The notes under the pieces: model-generated
The model's input: only the letters and a program-made list of their open reading frames with translations
Told to the model about the DNA's origin: nothing
The model's database searches: none
Shown here: in pieces, positions 38,245 to 47,744 of the stretch
Layout: each line of letters opens with the position of its first letter
Position numbering within the stretch: the first letter of the stretch is position 1
NCBI GenBank assembly: GCA_038993745.2
Contig: CP160629.1
Location: forward strand, 1,302,001 to 1,366,000
Reading direction: 5' to 3'
Source: Aliivibrio fischeri
Lineage (GTDB): Bacteria; Pseudomonadota; Gammaproteobacteria; Enterobacterales; Vibrionaceae
DNA length: 64,000 bases
Position numbers and translations under genes: made by a program

Positions 38245-38262
38245 CACTGTAAAGGATAAAAC

Positions 38263-40191
38263 ATGCCTGTAATTACTCTTCCAGACGGTTCTCAACGTCA
38301 ATTCGATAACGCTGTTTCAACTATGGATGTCGCTGCTGACATCGGTCCAGGTCTTGCGAAAGCTTGTATCGCTGGTCGTGTTGATGGTGTTCGTGTTGAT
38401 GCGTGCGATTTAATTGAAAATGACGCTCAACTTGAAATCATCACAGCAAAAGATGAAGACGGTTTAGAAATCATTCGTCACTCTTGTGCGCACCTTTTAG
38501 GTCACGCAGTTAAGCAGCTTTTCCCTGAAGCTAAGATGGCGATTGGTCCAACAATCGATAACGGTTTCTACTACGATATCGATATGGAGCACTCTTTAAC
38601 GCAAGAAGATCTTGATAAGATTGAAAAGCGTATGAAGGATCTTGCTAAGACCAAGTACCAAGTAATTAAGAAGAACGTAAGCTGGCAAGAAGCGCGTGAT
38701 ACTTTTGAAGCACGCGGTGAAACTTACAAGATTGAAATCCTTGACGAAAACGTATCTAAAGACGATCGTCCAGGTTTATATCACCACGAAGAATACATTG
38801 ATATGTGTCGTGGTCCTCACGTTCCTAACATGAGCTTCTGTCAGAACTTTAAGATTCTGAACGTTGCTGGTGCATACTGGCGTGGTAACAGTGACAACAA
38901 AATGCTGCAACGTGTCTACGGCACTGCATTCCAAGATAAGAAATTGCTGAAAGCACACCTTATCCGCCTAGAAGAAGCTGCAAAGCGTGATCACCGTAAA
39001 ATTGGTAAGCAACTTGATCTGTTCCATATGCAGCAAGAAGCTCCAGGTATGGTGTTCTGGCACCACAACGGTTGGACTATCTTCCGTGAACTAGAAGTAT
39101 TTGTTCGTGAAAAACTAACTCAGTACGATTACCAAGAAGTAAAAGGCCCATTAATGATGGACCGCGTACTTTGGGAACGTTCTGGTCACTGGGACAAATA
39201 CGCTGAAGCGATGTTCACAACAAGTTCTGAGAACCGTGAATACGCAATTAAACCAATGAACTGTCCAGGTCACGTTCAAATCTTTAACCAAGGTCTGAAA
39301 TCATACCGTGATTTACCATTGCGTATGGCTGAGTTTGGCTCATGTCACCGTAATGAACCATCTGGTGCTTTACACGGCATTATGCGTGTTCGTGGCTTCA
39401 CTCAAGATGATGCACACGTATTTTGTACAGAAGCACAAGTTCAACAAGAAGTTAAATCTTGTATTGAAATGGTTTACGATACATATCAAACATTTGGTTT
39501 TGAGAATATCGTAGTTAAGCTGTCTACACGTCCAGAACAACGCGTTGGTTCTGATGAAATGTGGGACCGTGCTGAGTCAGATTTAAAACTTGCTCTAGAG
39601 TCAATGGAGATTCCATACGAGATTCAAGAGGGTGAGGGTGCGTTCTACGGACCGAAAATTGAATTTACTTTGCATGATTGTCTGGACCGTGCGTGGCAAT
39701 GTGGTACAGTACAGCTTGATTTTGCATTACCAGAGCGTTTAGGTGCAACTTACGTTGGTGAAGATAACGAACGTCACACACCAGTGATGATTCACCGCGC
39801 GATTTTAGGTTCACTAGAGCGTTTCATTGGTATCTTAATCGAAGACTATGCAGGCTTTTTCCCAACGTGGTTAGCTCCTGAACAAGCGATTGTTATGGGA
39901 ATTACGGACAAACAAGCTGATTACGTACAAGAAATTGCAAAAAAACTGCAAAAAAATGGATTTAGAGTGAAAGCGGACTTGAGAAATGAGAAGATTGGCT
40001 TTAAAATCCGTGAACATACTTTGAAGCGTGTACCGTATATGCTTGTTTGTGGCGACCAGGAGATGGAAGCTGGAGAAATTGCAGTACGTACTCGTAAAGG
40101 TAAAGATTTGGGTAAATTCAAAATTGATGATTTTGTTGCATTCCTGCAGCAAGAAGTTAGTGCCCGAACGCTCAATACTGTGGAGGAATAA
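38263..40191 (+). CDS. thrS: threonyl-tRNA synthetase
   Basis: 642-residue class II synthetase. Domains: N-terminal TGS ([14 protein letters not shown]), editing domain with [18 protein letters not shown] (zinc-binding-like HxxxH) and [12 protein letters not shown], the catalytic core with motif 2 ([31 protein letters not shown]) and motif 3 ([21 protein letters not shown]), and a C-terminal anticodon-binding domain. Length equals E. coli ThrS. It starts the thrS-infC-rpmI-rplT unit and is probably autoregulated through the leader hairpin. Confidence 0.97.
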   Translation: MPVITLPDGSQRQFDNAVSTMDVAADIGPGLAKACIAGRVDGVRVDACDLIENDAQLEIITAKDEDGLEIIRHSCAHLLGHAVKQLFPEAKMAIGPTIDNGFYYDIDMEHSLTQEDLDKIEKRMKDLAKTKYQVIKKNVSWQEARDTFEARGETYKIEILDENVSKDDRPGLYHHEEYIDMCRGPHVPNMSFCQNFKILNVAGAYWRGNSDNKMLQRVYGTAFQDKKLLKAHLIRLEEAAKRDHRKIGKQLDLFHMQQEAPGMVFWHHNGWTIFRELEVFVREKLTQYDYQEVKGPLMMDRVLWERSGHWDKYAEAMFTTSSENREYAIKPMNCPGHVQIFNQGLKSYRDLPLRMAEFGSCHRNEPSGALHGIMRVRGFTQDDAHVFCTEAQVQQEVKSCIEMVYDTYQTFGFENIVVKLSTRPEQRVGSDEMWDRAESDLKLALESMEIPYEIQEGEGAFYGPKIEFTLHDCLDRAWQCGTVQLDFALPERLGATYVGEDNERHTPVMIHRAILGSLERFIGILIEDYAGFFPTWLAPEQAIVMGITDKQADYVQEIAKKLQKNGFRVKADLRNEKIGFKIREHTLKRVPYMLVCGDQEMEAGEIAVRTRKGKDLGKFKIDDFVAFLQQEVSARTLNTVEE

Positions 40192-40194
40192 GGT

Positions 40195-40746
40195 ATTAAA
40201 GGCGGAAAAAGAGCCCAACAGCCGGCTAAACAAAATGCTCATCGTCTAAACGGTGAAATTCGTGGCGTTAAAGAAGTGCGCCTAACAGGCCTAGATGGTG
40301 AGTCAGTAGGCATCGTTTCTCTAAACGAAGCTCTGGATGCAGCACTTGAAGCTGGTGTTGACTTAGTTGAAATCAGCCCAAATGCCGAGCCACCAGTTTG
40401 TCGTGTGATGGACTATGGCAAATTCCTCTTCGAAAAGGCGAAGGCTGCTAAAGAACAGAAGAAAAAGCAAAAACAGGTTCAGATCAAGGAAATTAAATTC
40501 CGACCTGGAACTGATGTAGGAGACTATCAGGTAAAACTACGCAACCTGACTGGTTTCCTAGAAGACGGCAACAAAGTGAAGGTAACAATTCGCTTCCGTG
40601 GCCGCGAAATGGCTCACCAAAACATCGGTGTTGACGTTCTTAATCGTTTGAAAGCGGATACTGAAGAATTTGCAGTAGTCGAATCTTTCCCAACGAGAAT
40701 TGAAGGTCGCCAGATGATTATGGTGTTGGCCCCTAAGAAGAAGTAA
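40195..40746 (+). CDS. infC: translation initiation factor IF-3, AUU start
   Basis: 183 residues when started at ATT 40195. The encoded start (I/M)[22 protein letters not shown] aligns with E. coli IF-3, whose infC uses AUU for feedback control by IF-3 itself. GGAGG at 40182-40186, inside the end of thrS, gives an 8-base spacer. Starting at the first later standard codon would delete the conserved N-domain helix. It lies three bases after the thrS stop. The C-terminal domain contains [12 protein letters not shown] and ends APKKK. Confidence 0.95.
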   Translation: MKGGKRAQQPAKQNAHRLNGEIRGVKEVRLTGLDGESVGIVSLNEALDAALEAGVDLVEISPNAEPPVCRVMDYGKFLFEKAKAAKEQKKKQKQVQIKEIKFRPGTDVGDYQVKLRNLTGFLEDGNKVKVTIRFRGREMAHQNIGVDVLNRLKADTEEFAVVESFPTRIEGRQMIMVLAPKKK

Positions 40747-40769
40747 TTTAGTGCATTCAAGTAATACAG

Positions 40770-40802
40770 CAGGGTAGCTGTTCGCAGTTACCCTGTTTTA
40801 TT
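40770..40802 (+). terminator. hairpin between infC and rpmI
   Basis: CAGGGTAGCTG and CAGTTACCCTG pair around a stable TTCG tetraloop and are followed by TTTTATT. It may be a partial terminator or part of the L20-type autoregulatory leader of rpmI-rplT; I cannot tell which. Confidence 0.65.
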
Positions 40803-40853
40803 CGCCTAATTACTGTATGTTTAATCACGCAACAATGCGGAGTTATATTCATC

Positions 40854-41048
40854 ATGCCTAAGATGAAATCAAACAAAGGTGCTTCTAAGCGTTTCAAGAA
40901 AACTGCTGGTGGTATCAAATTTAAGCACGCTACAAAACGTCACATCCTGACTAAACGTACTACTAAGAACAAGCGTCAGCTTCGTCCTAACTCTCTACTT
41001 CCAAAATGTGAAGTAGCAGCAGTTGCTCGTATGCTTCCATACGCATAA
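40854..41048 (+). CDS. rpmI: 50S ribosomal protein L35
   Basis: 64 residues, highly basic ([17 protein letters not shown]), ending ARMLPYA as in enteric L35. GCGGAG precedes the ATG. In other gammaproteobacteria the gene is translated together with rplT and repressed by L20. Confidence 0.96.
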   Translation: MPKMKSNKGASKRFKKTAGGIKFKHATKRHILTKRTTKNKRQLRPNSLLPKCEVAAVARMLPYA

Positions 41049-41089
41049 TTTTTAGTATTTATTTATAATTTTAGTTTAGGAGAGACATA

Positions 41090-41443
41090 ATGCCTCGCGT
41101 AAAACGTGGTGTACAAGCTCGTGCACGTCATAAGAAAGTTCTGAAACAAGCTAAAGGTTACTACGGTGCACGTTCACGTGTTTATCGTGTAGCTTTCCAG
41201 GCGGTAACTAAAGCAGGTCAATATGCTTACCGTGACCGTCGTAACAAAAAGCGTGTTTTCCGTCAACTTTGGATCGCTCGTATCAATGCTGCAGCTCGTC
41301 AAAACGAGATGTCTTACAGCCGTTTCATCAACGGTCTTAAGAAAGCATCTATTGAAATCGATCGTAAGATCCTAGCTGACATCGCTGTATTCGACAAAGT
41401 AGCATTCGCTGCTCTAGTTGAAAAAGCGAAAGCTGCTCTTTAA
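41090..41443 (+). CDS. rplT: 50S ribosomal protein L20
   Basis: 117 residues; [32 protein letters not shown] is the long basic N-terminal helix that threads into 23S rRNA. Its usual extra role is repression of rpmI-rplT translation. TTAGGAGAG precedes the ATG. The operon ends here with a strong terminator, whereas E. coli continues into pheST. Confidence 0.97.
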   Translation: MPRVKRGVQARARHKKVLKQAKGYYGARSRVYRVAFQAVTKAGQYAYRDRRNKKRVFRQLWIARINAAARQNEMSYSRFINGLKKASIEIDRKILADIAVFDKVAFAALVEKAKAAL

Positions 41444-41473
41444 TTAGAACAGTTTCAAGGCTTTAAGACTAAG

Positions 41474-41501
41474 AAAGGAGAGCACTAGCTCTCCTTTTTT
41501 T
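41474..41501 (+). terminator. Rho-independent terminator after rplT
   Basis: AAAGGAGAGC and GCTCTCCTTT form a perfect stem with an ACTA loop, followed by seven Ts. Confidence 0.92.
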
Positions 41502-41657
41502 ATGCCTGCAATTTATTCATATATTAAGCATTAACCTCCTAATTCCCTTTCTATCTGTCAGTTTCTGTAAAGCTTATACAACTAACGTAAAGTTACTTTT
41601 GATTTAAAAACAAAAGCCTATTATTTACTCAATTGATTCATTTAATGAGTATTGAAA

Positions 41658-42976
41658 ATGCGTAAATTTACTATTCTGTTGCTTTTGCTATGGCTGCCAT
41701 CTTTTGTTTCATTACTTACTGAATTTGATAGTGTGATGGATTTACGTAAACAATTAATCGTCTTAACTGGTTGGCTTGGTTTTGCTTATATGGGCGCAGC
41801 TATTGTTCTTTCCGCTCGTTTTAAATGGACGGAACGATTAGTAAAAGGGCTAGATAAGGCTTATGGTTTACATAAAAAATTAGGGATTTCAGCTTTTATT
41901 GCTCTGCTCTTGCACTGGTTAGTGATTAAAGCTGCGCATTGGGCTGTGCAACTAGGTTGGCTTGTACGCCCAACACATGCAGGAAAAGAGAGAGTTATCA
42001 CAGGTGTTGATTGGATTTCTGTTGCGGAGAAAGTGGGTGATATATCGTTTAAGGTTTTTATACTTTTTACTATCATTAGTTTGGTTGAAAGAATCAGTTA
42101 TAAAAAATTTAAAGGGATCCACAAAATTGGTGGAGCATTAATGTTAGCTGGTGTGTTTCATACGCTGTTTTTGATCAAATGGGATCTTTCATTAATCCCA
42201 ATGAATATAGCTATTATACTTATCTCTGCTATCTCAGTTTGGTGTGCAATACTTTCACTAACGGGCTCTATTGGTAAGAAAAATAAAATAGGTGGTCAAG
42301 TAGTTCAAGTTGATAAATTTAAAGATGATTCTGAATTTACTGTGGTGGCTCGTCTTCAAATTAAACTTGAGAGTAAATTGCGATATAAAGAGGGACAGTT
42401 TGCTTATATCAATTTTCATGACGGTGAAGCGCCACATCCATTTTCTATTCTAAATTATAACGAAAAGACAAGGGTGGTTGAGTTTGGGATTAAAGATCTT
42501 GGGGATTATACGCATCAATTAGTTAATCAAATTGCAGTAGGAAAAAAAGCAACAGTGGAAGGCGGTTATGGTTACTTCCAAATCCCATCTGATATGAACC
42601 AAGTATGGGTAGGGGCCGGAATTGGTATCGTACCATTATTATCTCGACTGTATTGGTTACAAAAGAGCACCGATAAAACCACAAAAAGGATTGAAAAAAT
42701 TCACCTTTTTTATTGTGTAAATAATGAGAAGGAAGCCTTTTTTAGTAGTGAAATAAAAGCTGTTTTACGTAAGATGGATTTTATTGAATTACACCTTATT
42801 GAGTCAGATAAGGGCTATAGATTAACCTCTGAGGATATTCTAAAGAAAATTGATAATGAGTCATTTTCTGTTAGTTTTTGCGGGCTGAAGGGTTTGGAAT
42901 GAGTTTAAAGCAAAGTTTGATGGAAAAGGGTCTTCCTGAGGCATCATTTCATAAAGAAATATTTAAAATGCGTTGA
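41658..42976 (+). pseudogene. ferric-reductase-like flavocytochrome, 3' frameshift
   Basis: Predicted membrane ferric reductase of the NOX/FRE type. About six N-terminal helices contain heme-ligand-type histidines (LLLHWLVIK, GVFHTLF). A cytosolic FAD domain (HPFSILNYN) and an NAD(P)-binding segment (GAGIGIVPLLSRLYW) follow. The frame stops at 42900-42902. One extra C at 42885 (GGGCCTGAAGG) would give FCGPEGFGMSLKQSL and carry on to the TGA at 42974, for 439 residues in total. The loss hits the conserved CGP motif, which binds NAD(P)H. Start is ATG 41658, not the in-frame TTG. It lies next to the heme uptake genes. Confidence 0.85.
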
Positions 42977-42997
42977 TCTGTATTTTTATTTAATTTT

Positions 42998-43030
42998 AAA
43001 GAGCCAACATAAACATATTGGCTCTTTTTT
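42998..43030. terminator. bidirectional terminator
   Basis: AAAGAGCCAA (42998-43007) pairs with TTGGCTCTTT (43018-43027), flanked by A- and T-rich tracts, between the convergent reductase and hutD. Confidence 0.85.
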
Positions 43031-43046
43031 GAAATCTCTTTGGGCT

Positions 43047-43825
43047 TTATGCCGCAAACACTACAGGGAAATTCAACGTAGGGTGAGCTTGCACTAAGGT
43101 TTTGTGTCCATAAACATTCTCTATCATTTCTGATGTTATCGCCTCCCATGGCGATCCGTCTGCTTGCAGCTTTCCATCTTGAAGAACAATGACTCGATCA
43201 GAGTATTGTGCCGCCAAATTCAAATCATGCAGTACCACAATAACCGCAGCACCTTCGCTCGCTAACTCTCTTGCTAATTTTAATGTATTGTGTTGATGTG
43301 AAAGATCTAACGCTGATGTTGGTTCATCTAACATCACGATCTTCTGCTGATGTTGGCTTACTTGGGTTAGCACTCGCGCTAAATGAACTCGTTGCTTTTC
43401 ACCACCAGATAGAGAGGGGTAGGCTCTTTCTGCTAAATGGTTTATTCCCGTCTTTTGCATCATGTTCGATGTGATTTCTCGTAATGCTTGATTGGATAAC
43501 GATAATGGCAACCCTCCAAGTTCTACCACTTCATTTACATTAAAAGCAAAAGAGAGGGTACTGTGTTGAGGGAGAACCCAAGTCGTTTTGCTAGTTCGTT
43601 ACCATCCCATTGATCTTTTGCTTTTCCAAAATAACGAATGTCATTAAAAGAGGTGATTTCATCACATAGCAATTTTAGTAATGTGCTTTTTCCGGCACCA
43701 TTTGGCCCAAGTAATGTGGTCACTTCACCACAACGAAGTTCTAAGTTAATGTCATCTAAAATTATTTTAGAACCAATGCGATAAGAAATGTTGTTGGCTG
43801 AGATAGCTAATGAAGAAAGGCTCAT
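43047..43825 (-). pseudogene. hutD: heme ABC transporter ATPase, frameshift
   Basis: HmuV/HutD-type ATPase that powers heme import through HutC. Walker A (GPNGAGKST) is in the first fragment (43535-43825), and the signature LSGGEKQR, Walker B (VMLDEP) and H-loop (VVLHDLNLA) are in the second. Restoring one base in the CCC run at 43577-43579 (GGG to GGGG on the coding strand) reads LGVLPQHSTLSFAFNVNEVVELGG and yields 259 residues. As sequenced, the product lacks the signature and Walker B and cannot work. Its start overlaps the end of hutC by one base. Confidence 0.9.
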
Positions 43826-44862
43826 TAAATTTTACCTCGCTGGGTAAAGAGTAAATACAAAAAGAAAGGCGCACCAATAATAGCCGTCACGATACCAACA
43901 GGCAGTTCAGCAGGGCTAACGGCAACACGAGCAAACATATCTGCTGCAGTTAATAAAAGACCACCAAGTAATGCTGAAAGTGGTAATAAGGTTTTATGGT
44001 TTGGTCCAGATAGCATACGACCAAGGTGAGGGATGATTAATCCAATAAACCCAATCATTCCAGATAAGCTAACGGTAATACCAACGCCTACAGCACTTAA
44101 TATGATCATACGTTTCTTTAATGATTGAACATTAATGCCTAAATGTTTTGCTTCTGCTTCACCAAGAAGTAGGGCATTAAGTCCTGACGCATTTTTCATA
44201 AATAAAACAAGTAAGGTGATAAGACCAATACCTGCAAGTAGCAAGTCATTCCATTTTGCACCCGCTAGCGATCCCATAGACCATAACGAGAGATCTCGAA
44301 GCATTTGATCATCGGCAATGAAATTCAAATAGCCAATTCCAGCACCAGATAAAGCGCTAATAGCAACACCAGCGAGTAGCATAACAGTAATTGAGGTACC
44401 AAATTTACTGCTACCTAATCGATAGACAATGAGTGTGGTTATTGCGCCACCAAGAAAAGCAAAAATAGGAACAGCAGCAAAATTCATAAAAATAGGAAAT
44501 TGCTGAGCAACGGATGAAAATAATACGATTGCCATTGCTGCACCAAGTGCGGCCCCAGAAGATACACCAATGATCCCAGGTTCAGCAAGAGGATTTCGAA
44601 ATAACCCCTGCATGACAACACCAGAAATAGCCAATATGGCACCAACAAGCATACAAAGGATGGTTCTTGGTAGGCGAACTTGATGAATGATCAAATTAAT
44701 GTGTGCCGGAATTTCAGCGGTTGACCAAGGAATAAGGCTATTAAAACTATCACTTAGCGTAATGTTCATTGGTCCTGTCGCAATGGAGCTTACTGCGATA
44801 ATTAGCAGAGAAAAGCCACTTAACCACAGTAATTTTGAATAAGAGATGTATTTTAACAACAT
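43825..44862 (-). CDS. hutC: heme ABC transporter permease
   Basis: 345-residue FecCD/BtuC-type permease with about 9-10 membrane helices. Typical family segments are LRLPRTILCMLVGAILAISGVVMQGLFRNPLAEPGIIG-like (VRLPRTILCMLVGA, GLFRNPLAEPGIIG) and the ATPase-contact loop region GMIGFIGLIIPHLGR. It moves heme across the inner membrane. I use the ATG at 44862; an alternative GTG at 44871 directly follows the hutB stop. Intact, but its ATPase partner is broken. Confidence 0.9.
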   Translation of the reverse strand: MLLKYISYSKLLWLSGFSLLIIAVSSIATGPMNITLSDSFNSLIPWSTAEIPAHINLIIHQVRLPRTILCMLVGAILAISGVVMQGLFRNPLAEPGIIGVSSGAALGAAMAIVLFSSVAQQFPIFMNFAAVPIFAFLGGAITTLIVYRLGSSKFGTSITVMLLAGVAISALSGAGIGYLNFIADDQMLRDLSLWSMGSLAGAKWNDLLLAGIGLITLLVLFMKNASGLNALLLGEAEAKHLGINVQSLKKRMIILSAVGVGITVSLSGMIGFIGLIIPHLGRMLSGPNHKTLLPLSALLGGLLLTAADMFARVAVSPAELPVGIVTAIIGAPFFLYLLFTQRGKI

Positions 44863-44871
44863 AATAATCAC

Positions 44872-45720
44872 TTAAGGGTAAAGAAGGGTATTCAAACGAG
44901 CAGCCTCATCAAGTGTTGCTAAGCCAAGGCCACCGACGAGTGCTGAGCCATCAATACCAATAATTTGTTTATTAATACCAGCAGGTGTGGAGGCTAAGGT
45001 TGGAATCGATTCGATAATTTTATCAATGCCTTTTAACTTCTTGATACTACGGTTGCTGACTAAAACAACGTCAGGTTGCATTGAGATCATGGCTTCCATT
45101 GAAATAGGTTTAAACGATGATATAGATGAGCGTGCAGGGTTATTTGCACCTGCTAAATGGATCAATTCATCCATTGTTGTATCACTGCCAGCCACATAAG
45201 GGGCTCTGCCTTCATGTAATAAAAGGTAAATGACTTTTTTTTGCTTCGCTTTACTTGGAATACTACTGTTTAGTAATGCGACCTTTTTATTTACTTGATC
45301 CTTGATCGCTTCTGCTTGCGATTGATGCTGAGTAATAGAGGCAATTTCGTCAATACGATTTAATAAACCTTGAACTGTTGGTGTGGTGTTTACGATATTC
45401 ACTTTTACATTCGATTGAGAAAGCAAATCTAGTGTACTTTGAGGTCCCATTTCGTCGGAACCAATAATTTGTGTTGGTTGTAAGGCTAATAACCCTTCTG
45501 TCGATAATTGACGGTGATAACCAATTTTAGGTAAAGACTGTGTCTGCGGAATTTTGCTCGTTACATCAACGGCAACAAGAGAGTCTTCTGCACCTAGTGC
45601 ATAAATTAACTCCGTAACGGCACTTCCAGCACTAATAATACGCTCTTGTGCTGTACTAATGGATGAGAATGAAAGCAATGCTATAGCAAAGAAAGAGGAG
45701 GTAAGTTTAGAATTAATCAT
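44872..45720 (-). CDS. hutB: periplasmic heme-binding protein
   Basis: 282 residues with a signal peptide ending STA-QERI. TroA-like substrate-binding fold of the HmuT/HutB family: IISAGSAVTELIYALGAEDSLVAVD at the N-terminus and MISMQPDVVLVSN later. It carries heme in the periplasm to HutCD. Its start overlaps the exbD stop by four bases (ATGA). Intact. Confidence 0.9.
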   Translation of the reverse strand: MINSKLTSSFFAIALLSFSSISTAQERIISAGSAVTELIYALGAEDSLVAVDVTSKIPQTQSLPKIGYHRQLSTEGLLALQPTQIIGSDEMGPQSTLDLLSQSNVKVNIVNTTPTVQGLLNRIDEIASITQHQSQAEAIKDQVNKKVALLNSSIPSKAKQKKVIYLLLHEGRAPYVAGSDTTMDELIHLAGANNPARSSISSFKPISMEAMISMQPDVVLVSNRSIKKLKGIDKIIESIPTLASTPAGINKQIIGIDGSALVGGLGLATLDEAARLNTLLYP

Positions 45721-46135
45721 GATTTATTTTCGTCCATTAAAATTTGAGTTGCTTTAATATTGTTATCTTGTAAAAAGGCCAATAATTTCACCATATGCTG
45801 AATTTCAGCGGTTTTATCTGAGGCAATAACCACTTGAAAATCAGGCTTACTTTTTACTTTTTGTAGTAATGCGTTAGTAAAAGAAGGCCAAGTAGAATAA
45901 GAATGACCATCCAAACCCCAATATGGCGGTTGTTCTAATATATTGATGGTAAAAGACTTACTGTCTACGTCACTTACCGATTCGGTATCCGCTGTCGGTA
46001 AGCTCACTTCTAAAGATTGAAGTTTCACGGTAGCGGTGAGTAATAAAAAACCATTACGATGAAAATAATATCGAGTAAAGGGGTCAGATCAGGCTGAATG
46101 GACTCTTCAGAAGTGAAAGAAGGTGACTTAATCAT
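45717..46135 (-). pseudogene. exbD: ExbD, frameshift in the membrane helix
   Basis: Proton-channel subunit of the TonB energiser. The start overlaps the exbB stop (ATGA) and encodes MIKSPSFTSEESIQPDLTPL and LDIIFIVMVF, with the conserved channel aspartate in PLLDIIF. The frame then breaks in an A6 run at 46045-46050 (T6 on the coding strand). A seventh base would restore FLLLTATVKLQSLEVSLP and give 139 residues. The periplasmic domain is otherwise intact. As sequenced, the peptide ends inside the membrane helix, so this TonB system should be uncoupled unless another ExbD replaces it. Confidence 0.9.
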
Positions 46136-46815
46136 GCATTCACCTTGATGATTTTATGTTGGATGTTCTCACTCATTGAATCATTTGAGCTAAATACACC
46201 TTCAATCCACAAATTAGTGTAATTTAATGAATGCTCTAAACGTGACAAGATACGATCAGCCCATAAGCCTAGAAGTTGTGAGCTTGCGATAGCAGGTAAG
46301 GCAATGATCAAACCAATTGCCGTTGTACGCATTGCTAACCCTAAACCATCAGCCAGAATATTTGGTGTGATAGAACCCGTTGTTGCTGCTACATCTTTAA
46401 ACATATCTATTAAGCCAAGAACCGTACCTAATAAGCCGAGTAATGGGCTGATCATGCCAATAAGAGCTAAAAGACGTAATCCAGAACGCAATTGATGGCG
46501 CTTCTCTTGAAGCCATAATCCAGCTACATCTTCTCGTAATCCTTTTTCAAAATCACGATGAGCAAGTAGCATGGCATTGCCTTTTGCTGAGAGAGCACGA
46601 CGTTTTTTCAATTCTTGAATAAAGGAGTGAATACCTTGTGTATCGTCTTTTTCTAATTGATTTAGCGTCGACTGTATTTTTTTATGAGAACAGCCAGAAA
46701 AAAGCAAAAGCTGAATGGTTCGTTCTAATAACAAGGCAAGAGTGAGTAATGAGCAGCCTAATAGCGGTAAAGCCATAATGCCAAGTTGCGAATATAAGTG
46801 TGAAAAGTTAAGCAT
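46132..46815 (-). CDS. exbB: ExbB, TonB energiser subunit
   Basis: 227-residue inner-membrane protein of the MotA/TolQ/ExbB family with three helices: one near the N-terminus and two in the C-terminal half (LLALIGMISPLLGLLGTVLGLIDMF and LADGLGLAMRTTAIGLIIALPAIAS). It forms the pentamer around ExbD that uses the proton gradient. Intact. It overlaps exbD by four bases and follows tonB by 21 bases. Confidence 0.92.
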   Translation of the reverse strand: MLNFSHLYSQLGIMALPLLGCSLLTLALLLERTIQLLLFSGCSHKKIQSTLNQLEKDDTQGIHSFIQELKKRRALSAKGNAMLLAHRDFEKGLREDVAGLWLQEKRHQLRSGLRLLALIGMISPLLGLLGTVLGLIDMFKDVAATTGSITPNILADGLGLAMRTTAIGLIIALPAIASSQLLGLWADRILSRLEHSLNYTNLWIEGVFSSNDSMSENIQHKIIKVNA

Positions 46816-46836
46816 AGTTAAATCCGGTATAACTGA

Positions 46837-47589
46837 TTAATTTAGTGAAAATCTGACAGGGATCTGCACTCGGTGTGCAATCGCTTGGCCATTGATAACT
46901 TGAGGTGAAAATTGCCAATCACGAATCGCATTAAGAGCGGCTTCATCGAGAACTTGTGCGCCAGATGAGGTGATTAACTCTTGTTTAATTTGTTTTCCGT
47001 TTTCATTTAGCCAAATTTCATATAGCGCAGTACCTTCAATGCCTTTACGTTGCGCGATGCGAGGGTAACGTGGTGCATTAGGACGCTTTAAGAAACTCGG
47101 TTTTTGGACTAATTGTGGTTTTTCTGTTGCCCCTGATTTAGAAGCAACAGGTTTTGCTGTTGACTCTTTTTCTACAGGTTTGTCTGTTTTCTTAGCCGTT
47201 TTAGTTGTTGGCTTAGTTTCTGCCTTTTCTTTAAGAATCTTTTTTTCTGGTTCAATTGGCTTTGAAATCGTTGGTTTTTTTACCATTTTCTTTTTTGGTT
47301 TAGGCTTTTGCTTAGATTGTACGGGTTTCTTTTTCACCACTTGTTTTTGAACTGTTTTTTCAACTGTGGTTTGTTGCTTTGGTTGTTCTTTCGGTTTTGT
47401 TACCTCATTTTTTTTCGTTTGTACTGATTGAGGAGTAGGAACACTTGGTGCGACAAACTGGATGTTTACTTGTGATGAAGTACTACCGGTAGGCATAGCA
47501 AAGGCTTTTTTTTCAGGAACAGACCAAATAAGCGCGGTATGAATAGCTAATGAAATACCAGCTGCAGCTAGATAACGAAAGTTCAGCAC
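46837..47589 (-). CDS. tonB: TonB energy-transducing protein
   Basis: About 250 residues: one N-terminal membrane helix (YLAAAGISLAIHTALIW), a long Lys/Pro-rich periplasmic spacer (KPKEQPKQQ, KPVQSKQKPKPKKK), and a C-terminal TonB domain (YPRIAQRKGIEGTALYEIWLNENGK ... AIRDWQFSP) that contacts receptor TonB boxes. The GTG at 47589 is preferred over the ATG at 47601 because GGAGA lies just upstream of it. It begins the minus-strand tonB-exbB-exbD-hutBCD operon under the Fur-like boxes. Confidence 0.9.
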   Translation of the reverse strand: MLNFRYLAAAGISLAIHTALIWSVPEKKAFAMPTGSTSSQVNIQFVAPSVPTPQSVQTKKNEVTKPKEQPKQQTTVEKTVQKQVVKKKPVQSKQKPKPKKKMVKKPTISKPIEPEKKILKEKAETKPTTKTAKKTDKPVEKESTAKPVASKSGATEKPQLVQKPSFLKRPNAPRYPRIAQRKGIEGTALYEIWLNENGKQIKQELITSSGAQVLDEAALNAIRDWQFSPQVINGQAIAHRVQIPVRFSLN

Positions 47590-47643
47590 GAATGTCTCCA
47601 TTTAATTCAGTACTTTTTAAGATGACAACATTATAAACAAAAC

Positions 47644-47662
47644 GATAATGAGATCAATTATC
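47644..47662. promoter_or_regulatory. Fur-box-like site in tonB/hutW divergent promoter
   Basis: GATAATGAGATCAATTATC matches the classical 19-bp Fur consensus GATAATGATAATCATTATC at 15 positions. Its place between two divergent iron-use operons supports it. Confidence 0.75.
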
Positions 47663-47677
47663 AATTGCATTCTCATT
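47659..47677. promoter_or_regulatory. second, overlapping Fur-like site
   Basis: TATCAATTGCATTCTCATT matches the right half of the Fur consensus well (NATTNTCATT) and the left half poorly. Overlapping Fur sites are common at strongly repressed promoters. Confidence 0.5.
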
Positions 47678-47744
47678 AAAAATACTTTATGATGTAAAAA
47701 GAAGCAAAACTCTTTGAAGTAACGAGTTAAAAAGAATTGAAATC

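Noticed and set aside
40276..40746. infC starting at an internal codon at 40276
   Set aside because: This removes the conserved KGGKR...RLNGEIR N-terminus; the AUU start at 40195 has a proper ribosome-binding site.
43047..43529. A stand-alone ABC ATPase fragment as its own gene
   Set aside because: It contains only the signature and Walker B half of HutD; Walker A is in the upstream fragment.
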